Shown piece after piece: positions 51,897 to 59,900 of a stretch of 64,000 nucleotides of DNA; positions within the stretch are counted from its first letter, which is position 1; each line of letters opens with the position of its first letter. The notes beneath the pieces were generated by a model. That model worked only from the letters and a program-made list of their open reading frames with translations. It was not told the DNA's origin and made no database searches. Location: the IMG/VR virus record IMGVR_UViG_3300023313_000001, positions 62,001 to 126,000 of that record. One strand, written 5' to 3'. The translations under genes and the position numbers were made by a program. This DNA is from a virus.

Positions 51897-52418
51897 TTAT
51901 TGATTGATCTTGAGTTTTAATTTATTTCCCAGATCAATCAGCTTTGTGTATAACAATTGGGGGCTGACGGAAATCTCGTCCAGTCCCATTAACTTGGCTA
52001 CGTATTCTGAACATATTTCACCACTAAAATTTCTATGTTTAATATCAATCCATTTACTAAAAAATTCTCTAAACCCTATATAGAACACATCTAACCAACT
52101 ATAGTTGATTTGACCAAGATGAGCTAATGCCTCGTCTGAATATCCAATCCAATCTTTAGGACTGGCAACTATAGTCATTTTACGTTCAGAATAATAACTC
52201 ATATTAATTATACGTCTTTTAGTCAAACGTTGTGCTTCAGCAATCATGAGACGTCGTTGAGTTGTTCCTTGAACTCTCATCCAAAAAGCGATCCCTACGT
52301 GGGTGAATTGACTACGGGTAATGGTTGCTATTAAGTAAGACACGATGGTGTGTTTTTTATGAATAAATACTATATCACCATCTTGGATGTTTGAGCGCTG
52401 CTCTTGATATGTGGACAA
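51897..52418 (-). CDS. Permuted papain-like amidase/peptidase (YiiX-like)
   Basis: About 173 residues with the permuted NlpC/P60 pattern: Asp-Gly-Asp-Ile-Val-Phe-Ile at the start, catalytic His in Thr-His-Val-Gly-Ile-Ala, Ile-Ala-Glu-Ala, and the nucleophile Cys in Gly-Glu-Ile-Cys-Ser-Glu-Tyr-Val. Such enzymes cleave peptide or amide bonds in cell-wall or lipid substrates; a lytic or envelope-modifying role fits. I prefer a TTG start at 52418 with AAGGG 8 bases upstream; an upstream in-frame GTG at 52448 has no site. No signal peptide is seen. Confidence 0.72.
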   Translation of the reverse strand: MSTYQEQRSNIQDGDIVFIHKKHTIVSYLIATITRSQFTHVGIAFWMRVQGTTQRRLMIAEAQRLTKRRIINMSYYSERKMTIVASPKDWIGYSDEALAHLGQINYSWLDVFYIGFREFFSKWIDIKHRNFSGEICSEYVAKLMGLDEISVSPQLLYTKLIDLGNKLKLKINQ

Positions 52419-52478
52419 TGTGAGTACCCTTATATGGTTGAATTGCACCAGTATTTAGGATAAACTACTAATTTGAAA

Positions 52479-52526
52479 ATTTATAGTGTCTTAATATTGG
52501 ATCAACGGCAGTAAGACACTATAAAT
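52479..52526. repeat. Perfect 15-bp inverted repeat with late-promoter-like ends
   Basis: Arms at 52479-52493 and 52512-52526 with an 18-base centre. Each arm ends in a TATAAAT element pointing outward. The repeat lies between the stop of the 52545 gene and the start of the amidase gene, so it may also act as a terminator hairpin. Confidence 0.6.
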
Positions 52527-52527
52527 A
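52520..52527 (+). promoter_or_regulatory. TATAAATA element pointing into a minus-strand gene
   Basis: An exact T4-type late element on the + strand, inside the right arm of the inverted repeat. It would transcribe antisense to the 52545-53726 gene. Confidence 0.3.
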
Positions 52528-52544
52528 ATATTGTGTGACATATA

Positions 52545-53726
52545 CTACGTAGTTCTAGCAACTACGATGTTTAATGTATATGTTATAGAAAGCACCCGAT
52601 CTTTACTTTTGAGCACAGGCGAAAATACTAGGTGAGTAACCATGCGTTCACGTTCAGTAAGTGGATTAATTGGGTCATTTCGCACTCCTGCGTTCTGTCC
52701 AGGTACAGTAGACTCAAGTCCAGCAAACCCAGTTAATGCCATGAATAGTGTACTATCCGTTAGTGTAATGGATGATGTAGCACCACTAGTGTTACTTTCA
52801 AAATGTAAGAATCCGAACGTTTCGGCACCACCAGTTTGGGTTGGATTATTATCTGTGATAGATGCTACTGCTCCAGCAGTATCTAGGTCTGCTCCAGGAA
52901 CATTTAATATAGTTATTAAGTCTGCATATGTTATAGCATTGATTGGTGCTGTGATTCCATCCCCAGTACCTACAGCTGGAGCAATTACTGTCACCAGTTG
53001 ACTACCAGTGCCATCCACGTCGATATTGAATTGATACACTGTACTCGGAGTTAACCCAGTGTCAGATAGTGCTTCCTTACTTCCTACATTAACGTCTTGA
53101 CTCCCAGGAGTATTAACGTCGGGAGCACCAAACGAGAATAGTCCTATTTCATCAAACATAAAGTCTGCTTCAGGATTTGTTTCACCATTGACACCACCCT
53201 GTTGGGAGATTACTTGACCAGAAGGCTCGTTAGGATTTAAAACAGAGTTGATAACTACGCTGGATACAGTGGCACCTACAGTTAGATCTTCAGCACTTCT
53301 GACTCCAGGACCAGATACATGTTCAATAGATATAGGGTCTCCGCTGGGTGTAGCTCCAGCTCCACTACCAATTGAAGTGTTACTGTCATCAATCACTTCT
53401 GAATAAGTTTCGTGATATAATCTAGCTTGCCAGTGGTTGTCTCCTGGATTTAATCCATCACGTGGAGGATTGAATAAGATGTTGCTAGCTACATCAATTT
53501 CTGTACCACCATTACCAAATCCGATTCGGTGAATGAAATAATTAGGCTCATTCGCCAAGGCTCTAGCGAACATTCGTGCCATATTTTGGGGATGAACTGC
53601 ATTATGTTTGTCCACAACTACTTTTCCACCATCTTGTAAAACCAAATTACCATTTTGTGTGGTATATTTGTGCTCTTTTATAAGACAATGACCTATGATT
53701 TTTGTGGTGAGGGTTTCAGCAACCAT
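52545..53726 (-). CDS. Virion structural protein, unassigned
   Basis: A 393-residue, Thr/Ser/Asn-rich, beta-type protein with an N-terminal domain (His-Pro-Gln-Asn-Met-Ala-Arg-Met-Phe-Ala-Arg; Ile-Gly-Phe-Gly-Asn-Gly-Gly) and a central segment that looks like an inserted Ig-like or decoration domain. The C-terminal strand reads Leu-Ser-Ile-Thr-Tyr-Thr-Leu-Asn-Ile. It belongs to the minus-strand structural block and has a CATAAATA-type element upstream. Neck or baseplate location is possible; no known T4 counterpart is recognised. Confidence 0.65.
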   Translation of the reverse strand: MVAETLTTKIIGHCLIKEHKYTTQNGNLVLQDGGKVVVDKHNAVHPQNMARMFARALANEPNYFIHRIGFGNGGTEIDVASNILFNPPRDGLNPGDNHWQARLYHETYSEVIDDSNTSIGSGAGATPSGDPISIEHVSGPGVRSAEDLTVGATVSSVVINSVLNPNEPSGQVISQQGGVNGETNPEADFMFDEIGLFSFGAPDVNTPGSQDVNVGSKEALSDTGLTPSTVYQFNIDVDGTGSQLVTVIAPAVGTGDGITAPINAITYADLITILNVPGADLDTAGAVASITDNNPTQTGGAETFGFLHFESNTSGATSSITLTDSTLFMALTGFAGLESTVPGQNAGVRNDPINPLTERERMVTHLVFSPVLKSKDRVLSITYTLNIVVARTT

Positions 53727-53759
53727 TGGTTATTTCTCCGATAATATTATGTTGTGTTA

Positions 53760-53767
53760 TATTTATG
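53760..53767 (-). promoter_or_regulatory. Late-promoter-like element (CATAAATA, minus strand)
   Basis: One mismatch to TATAAATA, 34 bases upstream of the start at 53726 and just after a terminator. Confidence 0.4.
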
Positions 53768-53802
53768 AGAGAGGGCCAAGAGGAGGATTGTGATATATAA
53801 GT

Positions 53803-53826
53803 AAAAACTGGCATATGCCAGTTTTT
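53803..53826 (-). terminator. Intrinsic terminator
   Basis: A perfect 24-base palindrome (arms AAAAACTGGCAT/ATGCCAGTTTTT) just downstream of the minus-strand gene ending at 53841, giving a U tract on the minus strand. It has the same CATATG tip as the terminator at 38094. Confidence 0.8.
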
Positions 53827-53840
53827 TGGGTTGGACAATA

Positions 53841-54062
53841 TTATGCTATGATAGCAGTACCTGTACCAGGACTGGTGAAGTGGATATTACAATTGTTAAT
53901 ATCAACAAACTCTACCATATCTGGTAGAACTTTTATAGTTTCTGCGTTGACTACCAGCCAAGCGTCAACTATTGGGGCTTTAATCCCTAGGTTATGATTC
54001 ACTGTCCATACATCTGATGCAAATGACTGGATGTGTTCGTATGTTGTTACAGCAGCAAACAT
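53841..54062 (-). CDS. Single-module W-x-V-x-H-N-L protein
   Basis: A 73-residue protein consisting of just one copy of the module found in larger structural proteins nearby: Val-Trp-Thr-Val-Asn-His-Asn-Leu-Gly, Pro-Ile-Val, a Val-Leu-Pro strand, and a closing Phe-Thr-Ser-Pro-Gly-Thr-Gly-Thr-Ala. It shows that the module can exist alone. It lies 12 bases after the two-module gene, with AAGGAG upstream. Probably a virion component. Confidence 0.75.
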   Translation of the reverse strand: MFAAVTTYEHIQSFASDVWTVNHNLGIKAPIVDAWLVVNAETIKVLPDMVEFVDINNCNIHFTSPGTGTAIIA

Positions 54063-54074
54063 CGTGTTAGCTCC

Positions 54075-54680
54075 TTATATTAGTCTAGCAGTGCCGACTG
54101 TTGGGCTAGAGAACGTGACTGTAGTTTGTGTGATAGAGTCATGCACAATTGATAACGGTTGAACTTCTTGGTTACCTACAAATACTCTAACTAGCGGGTT
54201 GTATCCTAATCCATGCATAATGATCCATGATGTTAGAGCTGATGTTTGCTCATGAACATATGCATATGATGGAACGCCATCACCAGTTAATTCACCAGAC
54301 ATCACTACCAATCGTCCAGCTTTGGCTGCACCGAGAGATACTGTTAATTGATTTCCGTCTACTATAGTTATATTGTCTGGAATAAACATCTGTTGAGTTG
54401 CTTCTTCGTATAAATGCACTATAGGTGAGGTTGAATTTAAATTATGTGTTACTGTCCAAATATTAGAAGCAGCAGTTTGTTGATGTACATGAGTGTTGAT
54501 AACGTTGGTCATCGGTACCCACACTACGTTTCCAGCACTGATATCTGCTGCAATAAATACGCGCTGTTGTCGGAATATAACTCGTCCAACTGGGGGATTT
54601 GCAGGAAAGTTAGTTTCCAACTCAAACGCAGCAGATTGGATCTGGTTATTATTCAGGTCGATATGGCCATGAAATTTCAT
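54075..54680 (-). CDS. Fibre/baseplate protein with two W-x-H modules
   Basis: A 201-residue protein. The N-terminal 45 residues are a fibre-type attachment segment (Met-Lys-Phe-His-Gly-His-Ile ... Val-Gly-Arg-Val-Ile-Phe). Two modules follow: Ile-Trp-Thr-Val-Thr-His-Asn-Leu at about residue 97, and a variant Ser-Trp-Ile-Ile-Met-His-Gly-Leu-Gly-Tyr-Asn-Pro at about residue 150. Each ends in Gly-x-(Leu/Ala)-x-(Val/Leu). Probably part of the tail or fibre network. Confidence 0.7.
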   Translation of the reverse strand: MKFHGHIDLNNNQIQSAAFELETNFPANPPVGRVIFRQQRVFIAADISAGNVVWVPMTNVINTHVHQQTAASNIWTVTHNLNSTSPIVHLYEEATQQMFIPDNITIVDGNQLTVSLGAAKAGRLVVMSGELTGDGVPSYAYVHEQTSALTSWIIMHGLGYNPLVRVFVGNQEVQPLSIVHDSITQTTVTFSSPTVGTARLI

Positions 54681-54701
54681 TAATGATCTCCAATATATTA
54701 G

Positions 54702-54727
54702 CTAGGGGGTGATTAATCACCCCCTAG
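54702..54727 (-). terminator. Palindromic hairpin after the large fibre gene
   Basis: A perfect 26-base palindrome, CTAGGGGGTG plus ATTAAT plus CACCCCCTAG, 14 bases after the minus-strand stop at 54741. It is GC-rich but lacks a U tract, so termination is likely but not certain. Confidence 0.6.
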
Positions 54728-54740
54728 TATTTACTATTGA

Positions 54741-57284
54741 TTAAAGAGCTGGAACAGCCATTACTACAACTTTACAGTCGATAGCAGTGTTAAATGTTAC
54801 AGTCAATTGGTTAGCAGTGTCGAATGTAATAGATTGTGGGATAATCACTTCATCAAGTGCATCTACAATTGTTACATTACAATACTGACGTGCTAATGAG
54901 TGAGTTACAACGTGAGCCGTTGCAGCAGCACCAGAAGCATACAAGAAGTACATTGGCTTAGCTTGAACAGAACCAGCAGTACCATTCCACATCAATACAT
55001 CACCTGAACTTGAAGCAGCTACACCAACAACATTTGATAAATCATCAATTGCAGCGTTACCCAATAATGCGGTTGCTGTGACATTAACAAATGCAGTACC
55101 ATTCCATCGTAAGATGTCGTTGGCAGCTATTGTTGTCAAAGTTACATCAGTCAACTGACCTGTTGTTGCAGTTAAGTTAAGAGTAACTGTATCTGTTGCT
55201 GATACTGTTGTTGTGATACCAGTACCACCAGCCACGGTCAACGTGTTACCTAAATCTAATACTTCTGTTGTACCAACATCAGCTGCAAGGGAGATGCTAG
55301 AGTTAATTAATGCAGTATTAGGAATTGATACTAGGTCTAGCTGACCTGCAGTTATTGCTAATCCTGAGCTGGGCTTCAGGTCTAATGATAGAGCTGCACC
55401 TGATCCACCTGTGATACCGTTACCAGCGATCGCAGAGTTGATCTCAGAGATTCCTATGCCGCCAGCCGCTACTTGTAGTCCAGTAGATGATTGAGCAAGA
55501 GATGTTCCGCTTAGTAATAAGTACAACGCGTTTCCTGTAAGAGTTCCGCGAGCAGTTCCATCAGGTGTAAGGATCAACGCGCCGTTTGCTGCGTCAAACA
55601 AATCAATACCAACTTCATCAGAAGGTAATTCAGCGATACCAGCACCAAGGTTAACATTAATGATATTACCAGTTTGGCCTAAACCAATACCAGCAGTAAT
55701 CATTCCTGCTCCAGTAAATTGACTGAATTGTAATGGAGTGGTATCAACTGTAAGTGGATCGTTTGTAACTAAAACAAAACCAGCGTCCAAGTTGATTGAA
55801 CCTTCTTCAACGAATGTGAACATTCCAGAAGTAACTTCATTTGCAGGACTTCCGTCTGCATCTTGAGATCTTGTTAAAATAAACGGATTTGCAACATCAC
55901 CAGATGCGGTAACTGTGTAAATACCATGGTCAATATGAGAAACGGCTTCATCTTTAACCAAGATGCGATCACCAACAGTAACCGTGATGCTGTCAACACT
56001 CAATGCTCCGTTAACTGATGCAGTTAATGTTTTACCAGCACCGGTACCAGCAGCTACATGAGCTGGTAATGCAACAACAGTTGCTAATCGAACTGATTCT
56101 TTTACATCGAGGCCTGAAGCGACACTATCTACGTAGTTTTTAGTAGCAGCGTCATCTGCGGCAAGTGGATCTGCTAGAGATGTAATGTTGTTAGTACCCA
56201 TGTTTAGAGCACCAGTCATTGCGTCACCAGCTTTCTCGACCCAAATATCACCAGCTCCACCAGCAACAAGGCCTAATGTAGAACGAACTGTTGTTGGAGT
56301 TTCAAAGGTGTATGAACCTACACCATTACCAACGATAAATTGTCCGTTAGCAACTTGAGTTAGAGCAGCTAAGTCGGTAAGATTTGAATCAAAGGCTTGT
56401 ACATTTGTGCCAATGGTTAGTCCTAGAGAGGCACGAGCAGTTGCTCCACCTTGATATCCGAACGCACCTGCACCAGTACCAACGATAATATCACCTACAT
56501 TGGCTACTGCGCCTAATGTGTTGAAGTCGTCAAGTACTGCACCTTGAGTTTGTGCACCCATAGAGATACGAGCAACTGATCCACTCTCAAATGCGTATGT
56601 TCCAGCACCGGTACCTACAATAAATTGGTTATTAGCTACTGTGCCAAGAAGGGATAGATCGTCGAGAGTCGAGTCATAAGCTTGAACTCCAGTGATTGCT
56701 CCAGGTTGGCCATTAGTATATGCTAGTCCAGTAAAGTATAGTATATCACCAGATGAATCTACACCAGTGGTTACTACATCTCCCAGATCGTTGAGGATTA
56801 ATTCTGCATTAACTGAGTTATTACCAGATCCTGTAAATCGTAATACTTGACCTGCAGAAGGAATTGTCAACGTTACGTCGGTCAATTCTCCTAAGGTGTC
56901 TACTCCAGCTGCTGCTGTGATTGCTGAGTCCATCTGTGTTAATGCATCAAGTAGTGATGATGCTCCAGTTAGACCTGTTATGTTTGTAAGTGCATTAAGT
57001 GCAGCTTCATTGAATACCCCATTGGTACCAACAAATGCTCCTAATGATGCTTCAATTGAATCAACTTCTGATTGAAGTGTTGCAGCATTACCACCTGTAG
57101 CAAATTGAACCCAAGCAGTACCATCATTGAACAAGTAAACGTTGTTCGTGGTGTCGAAGTACATACGACCTTTTTCAGATGCTTGTATTACTGGTTCAGA
57201 TGCCTTAGGCAGACGTTCCACAATCACGTTACGGATCTCAGAGTTACCTTGATCGTTTAGTACGAGATTACCATTAAGTTTCAT
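54741..57284 (-). CDS. Large tail fibre protein
   Basis: An 847-residue fibre. The N-terminus (Met-Lys-Leu-Asn-Gly-Asn-Leu-Val-Leu ... Gly-Arg-Met-Tyr-Phe) resembles other fibre attachment modules. Residues 200-330 hold three repeats with Gly-Ala-Phe-Gly/Gly-Thr-Tyr-Ala and Val-Gly-Thr-Gly-Ala-Gly. The Asp-Ala-Met-Thr-Gly-Ala-Leu module and the Gly-Asp-Arg-Ile-Leu-Val-Lys-Asp segment follow, as in the proteins at 31716 and 57602. The C-terminal 70 residues are a divergent W-x-H module (Val-Val-Thr-His-Ser-Leu-Ala). A late promoter lies upstream. AAGGAGA precedes the start. Confidence 0.82.
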   Translation of the reverse strand: MKLNGNLVLNDQGNSEIRNVIVERLPKASEPVIQASEKGRMYFDTTNNVYLFNDGTAWVQFATGGNAATLQSEVDSIEASLGAFVGTNGVFNEAALNALTNITGLTGASSLLDALTQMDSAITAAAGVDTLGELTDVTLTIPSAGQVLRFTGSGNNSVNAELILNDLGDVVTTGVDSSGDILYFTGLAYTNGQPGAITGVQAYDSTLDDLSLLGTVANNQFIVGTGAGTYAFESGSVARISMGAQTQGAVLDDFNTLGAVANVGDIIVGTGAGAFGYQGGATARASLGLTIGTNVQAFDSNLTDLAALTQVANGQFIVGNGVGSYTFETPTTVRSTLGLVAGGAGDIWVEKAGDAMTGALNMGTNNITSLADPLAADDAATKNYVDSVASGLDVKESVRLATVVALPAHVAAGTGAGKTLTASVNGALSVDSITVTVGDRILVKDEAVSHIDHGIYTVTASGDVANPFILTRSQDADGSPANEVTSGMFTFVEEGSINLDAGFVLVTNDPLTVDTTPLQFSQFTGAGMITAGIGLGQTGNIINVNLGAGIAELPSDEVGIDLFDAANGALILTPDGTARGTLTGNALYLLLSGTSLAQSSTGLQVAAGGIGISEINSAIAGNGITGGSGAALSLDLKPSSGLAITAGQLDLVSIPNTALINSSISLAADVGTTEVLDLGNTLTVAGGTGITTTVSATDTVTLNLTATTGQLTDVTLTTIAANDILRWNGTAFVNVTATALLGNAAIDDLSNVVGVAASSSGDVLMWNGTAGSVQAKPMYFLYASGAAATAHVVTHSLARQYCNVTIVDALDEVIIPQSITFDTANQLTVTFNTAIDCKVVVMAVPAL

Positions 57285-57352
57285 TATTCATTATCTCCTT
57301 AAAATAAATGAGTCACAAATTGACAGTTTTAATTTGTAGCCTTTTGTTACCT

Positions 57353-57360
57353 TATTTATA
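57353..57360 (-). promoter_or_regulatory. T4-type late promoter (TATAAATA, minus strand)
   Basis: The + strand reads TATTTATA, 69 bases upstream of the fibre start at 57284, between two minus-strand genes. Confidence 0.6.
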
Positions 57361-57361
57361 T

Positions 57362-57595
57362 TCAGGTAAGCATCCGACGTACTGATGTTGTTAACTGCTT
57401 GATTGTATTGTTAAAAAAGACTGGTTCAACTTGCATCTTACCCAAGTCAAAATCTAACAATATTTGTTTATCGACATTACCAAATACAAAAGTTCCTTTA
57501 TTGCCAACTAATTCAATAGAATCTAGCTCATACCCACACACTTTGAGAGATGATGCGAGAACAATATCGGACGTTTTATATTGTGTAATTATCAT
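57362..57595 (-). CDS. Small DUF5659-like protein
   Basis: A 77-residue protein with the pattern Tyr-Lys-Thr-Ser-Asp-Ile-Val-Leu-Ala-Ser-Ser-Leu ... Gly-Tyr ... Phe-Val-Phe-Gly ... Val-Glu-Pro-Val-Phe-Phe, recalling the DUF5659 family of short phage and bacterial proteins. Its function is unknown. It starts 6 bases after the upstream fibre gene's stop and ends next to a late promoter. Confidence 0.6.
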   Translation of the reverse strand: MIITQYKTSDIVLASSLKVCGYELDSIELVGNKGTFVFGNVDKQILLDFDLGKMQVEPVFFNNTIKQLTTSVRRMLT

Positions 57596-57601
57596 TATAG
57601 T

Positions 57602-58843
57602 TTATCCAAAAAATACCATATTTACTGTACCTGTAGTGGGTGCACCAAATCGTATCTCGATTGTATTAGCATCTAATATGATTATTCTGTCAGGGATAAT
57701 AATCTCACCACCTTCGACTACTTGAACTAATACTTGAGTTGTATTTCTATTATGAGCAACCGTCCATGTCGATGCAGCAGTTACCTGATCATATTTATCT
57801 CCAATATTTTGGATTAGATTATCTATGTAACCTTTGGTGGCTGCTTCAAGTGCTGTAGTAGGATTGGCATTAAGAATTAATGGACCAGTCATCGTGTCCC
57901 CAGCTTTAGCTACATGTTCCCCTGTGGATGAGAATTTACTAAAATCTAGTGGAGATGTTCCTAACACAATCGGATCGTTAGTTGTTAGTACCCAACCAGT
58001 ATCTGCTAGAATTGTTCCCTCTTCAATGAACGTGAACATTCCTGATGATACTTCAGATGCTGGAGTACCATCTGCATCTAAAGATCTCGCCCACGACCCT
58101 GTAGATACCACATATATTCCATTTTGAGTTGGATCTGCTTGTGCTTTTACTAAAACTCTATCGTTTACTGCGAGTGAGACACTATCTATGGTCTGTACTC
58201 CAGCGAGCGCGATATCAATGACTGTACCCACTCGTACTGATGCCTTTACGTCTAATCCTACAGCAACACTGTCTACATATGATTTTGTAGCTGCTTCAAG
58301 TGCTTGAGTGGGGTCTGCTGGAAGTACAACTGGTCCGGTTAATGTCCCACCAGATAGTGGAAGAAACTGTCCAGACCCAGTACCAATCGCATTGTCAACA
58401 TAATCTTTAGTTACTGCGTGTGATCCCAACGTCGCTGGTTGGGATAATAATAGGTAACCCTGCATGGTGCCACCTGAGGTGAACAATGCATTGTTGTCGA
58501 CATACTGTTTAGGAACCGCATGAAGTGGTTGAAGTGGATCTCCCGACAGCGATAGAATTCCTGTCATCGTGTCGCCAGACTTTAGTACATAGTTGTTATT
58601 TGCTAGATTTTGTTGTGCGTCTAAATCGTTAACATAAGTAAGTAAGTCATTTACTAGAACATCTACATATTGTTTCGGAGTAGCATGAAGGGGATCTATG
58701 GGGTTAGCATTTAACTCCAAGAATCCAGTCATCGTGTCGCCAGTAATATTTACAAATGCATTACTGCCACCACCATTATTATCATTTCTAGCAACGATCT
58801 TTCCTGAGTCCAGATCGATATGTAATATTTTTAAATTAGCCAT
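57602..58843 (-). CDS. Tail fibre protein with D-x-M-T-G repeats and C-terminal W-x-H module
   Basis: A 413-residue fibre built like the protein at 31716. At least five modules carry Gly-Asp-Thr-Met-Thr-Gly or a degenerate form and a Lys-Gln-Tyr-Val-Asp end. The Asp-Arg-Val-Leu-Val-Lys ... Asn-Gly-Ile-Tyr-Val segment and a Met-Phe-Thr-Phe-Ile-Glu-Glu-Gly follow. The last 65 residues are a W-x-H module (Thr-Trp-Thr-Val-Ala-His-Asn). The start abuts the previous gene's stop (58844). Probably part of the adsorption apparatus. Confidence 0.78.
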   Translation of the reverse strand: MANLKILHIDLDSGKIVARNDNNGGGSNAFVNITGDTMTGFLELNANPIDPLHATPKQYVDVLVNDLLTYVNDLDAQQNLANNNYVLKSGDTMTGILSLSGDPLQPLHAVPKQYVDNNALFTSGGTMQGYLLLSQPATLGSHAVTKDYVDNAIGTGSGQFLPLSGGTLTGPVVLPADPTQALEAATKSYVDSVAVGLDVKASVRVGTVIDIALAGVQTIDSVSLAVNDRVLVKAQADPTQNGIYVVSTGSWARSLDADGTPASEVSSGMFTFIEEGTILADTGWVLTTNDPIVLGTSPLDFSKFSSTGEHVAKAGDTMTGPLILNANPTTALEAATKGYIDNLIQNIGDKYDQVTAASTWTVAHNRNTTQVLVQVVEGGEIIIPDRIIILDANTIEIRFGAPTTGTVNMVFFG

Positions 58844-59824
58844 CTATACCTCTACGATGATCATCGATCTTATGTCGACCAATATCGTTGTTGGTGATAC
58901 CACAGTGGCTACTTGCTGCAATGCCCCTACTTGTGGAATTGCAGTAGTTATCTGACCAGTAGCATCACAGTATAGTGGAGTATTTGCAGGGACTTGCCAA
59001 TCCCATGCAGGATTTCGGACAAACCCACTGGTTACAAACGTTCCAACTTCAGATATGTATAAATCCTCACGGATGATCCCAGCTATGTCGTGCACCAAAT
59101 CTGTATTGGACGCATACCCTATGGCGTTGTAACCTTTGTATGATATACATTGGAATGCCGCAATATTATCCAGGGCAATTGCTGTCTCTACTTCCGCTTC
59201 AAGTTTGAGTGATGCTGCGTGGGATGCATGAGACGAGAAGTTGGACTCAGTAGTAATGAATTTACCTGCTCGTTTGTGCTTAACTTGACGAACTGGTTCC
59301 CCATCATCGTCAAATAATACAAATCCCGCGTGTACTGTGTCGATTAATCCTACCTGAGTGCCTAATGGATATGGCTGTATCACTCCACCAGATTGGTACT
59401 TCGCTGCAAACACTCGAATCTTTTCAACATATACACCGTTTGTGTATAGTTTCATCGTGGCAGTTGCATTATCAAACCAATGCAATCCGTTAACGGGGGA
59501 CTGTGGTAGTGCAGGTGAATGTACTGGTTCAATTGTAGTGTGCCCAAACGTCCGTACGCCTGTTAGAGGGTCTAAATCCCAGTACAGCCAGTAGTCTGTT
59601 CCAGATACGAACGGTCCACTCCAAGCTGCAGCTACAGAGAGTCTTTCTTCAAATAGGTAATCTGTTGTGAGGCCGTGAGAAAACGTGATTATGGTGGGGT
59701 CAGGTGAGACTAGTAAATCAATAGAACTTCCACCATTTGAAGGCTGAAGAAACGTAGGATTTGGATTCGGCACAGCATTGTCTGTTTGATATCTAACAAT
59801 TCCTTGTCGAAATGGGATTCTCAT
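58844..59824 (-). CDS. Virion structural protein, unassigned
   Basis: A 326-residue beta-rich protein starting Met-Arg-Ile-Pro-Phe-Arg-Gln-Gly-Ile-Val. Aromatic segments (Asp-Tyr-Trp-Leu-Tyr-Trp-Asp; Gly-Leu-His-Trp-Phe-Asp) resemble proteins of large myovirus baseplates that I cannot name. The C-terminal third has Ile-Ser-Tyr-Lys-Gly-Tyr and a hydrophobic end. It is in a tight operon of structural genes, so a baseplate or fibre-connector role is likely. Confidence 0.65.
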   Translation of the reverse strand: MRIPFRQGIVRYQTDNAVPNPNPTFLQPSNGGSSIDLLVSPDPTIITFSHGLTTDYLFEERLSVAAAWSGPFVSGTDYWLYWDLDPLTGVRTFGHTTIEPVHSPALPQSPVNGLHWFDNATATMKLYTNGVYVEKIRVFAAKYQSGGVIQPYPLGTQVGLIDTVHAGFVLFDDDGEPVRQVKHKRAGKFITTESNFSSHASHAASLKLEAEVETAIALDNIAAFQCISYKGYNAIGYASNTDLVHDIAGIIREDLYISEVGTFVTSGFVRNPAWDWQVPANTPLYCDATGQITTAIPQVGALQQVATVVSPTTILVDIRSMIIVEV

Positions 59825-59900
59825 CTAAATCTGCCTTATATGTTATGTTTATTCTATTTATTAAGAGAGCCATGCATCCATTGAATGACTCTCAATTGAT

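Noticed and set aside
53841-54062. A broken remnant of a larger fibre gene
   Set aside because: It has its own ribosome binding site, intact ends matching module borders, and a terminator after it, so a real single-module gene is more likely.
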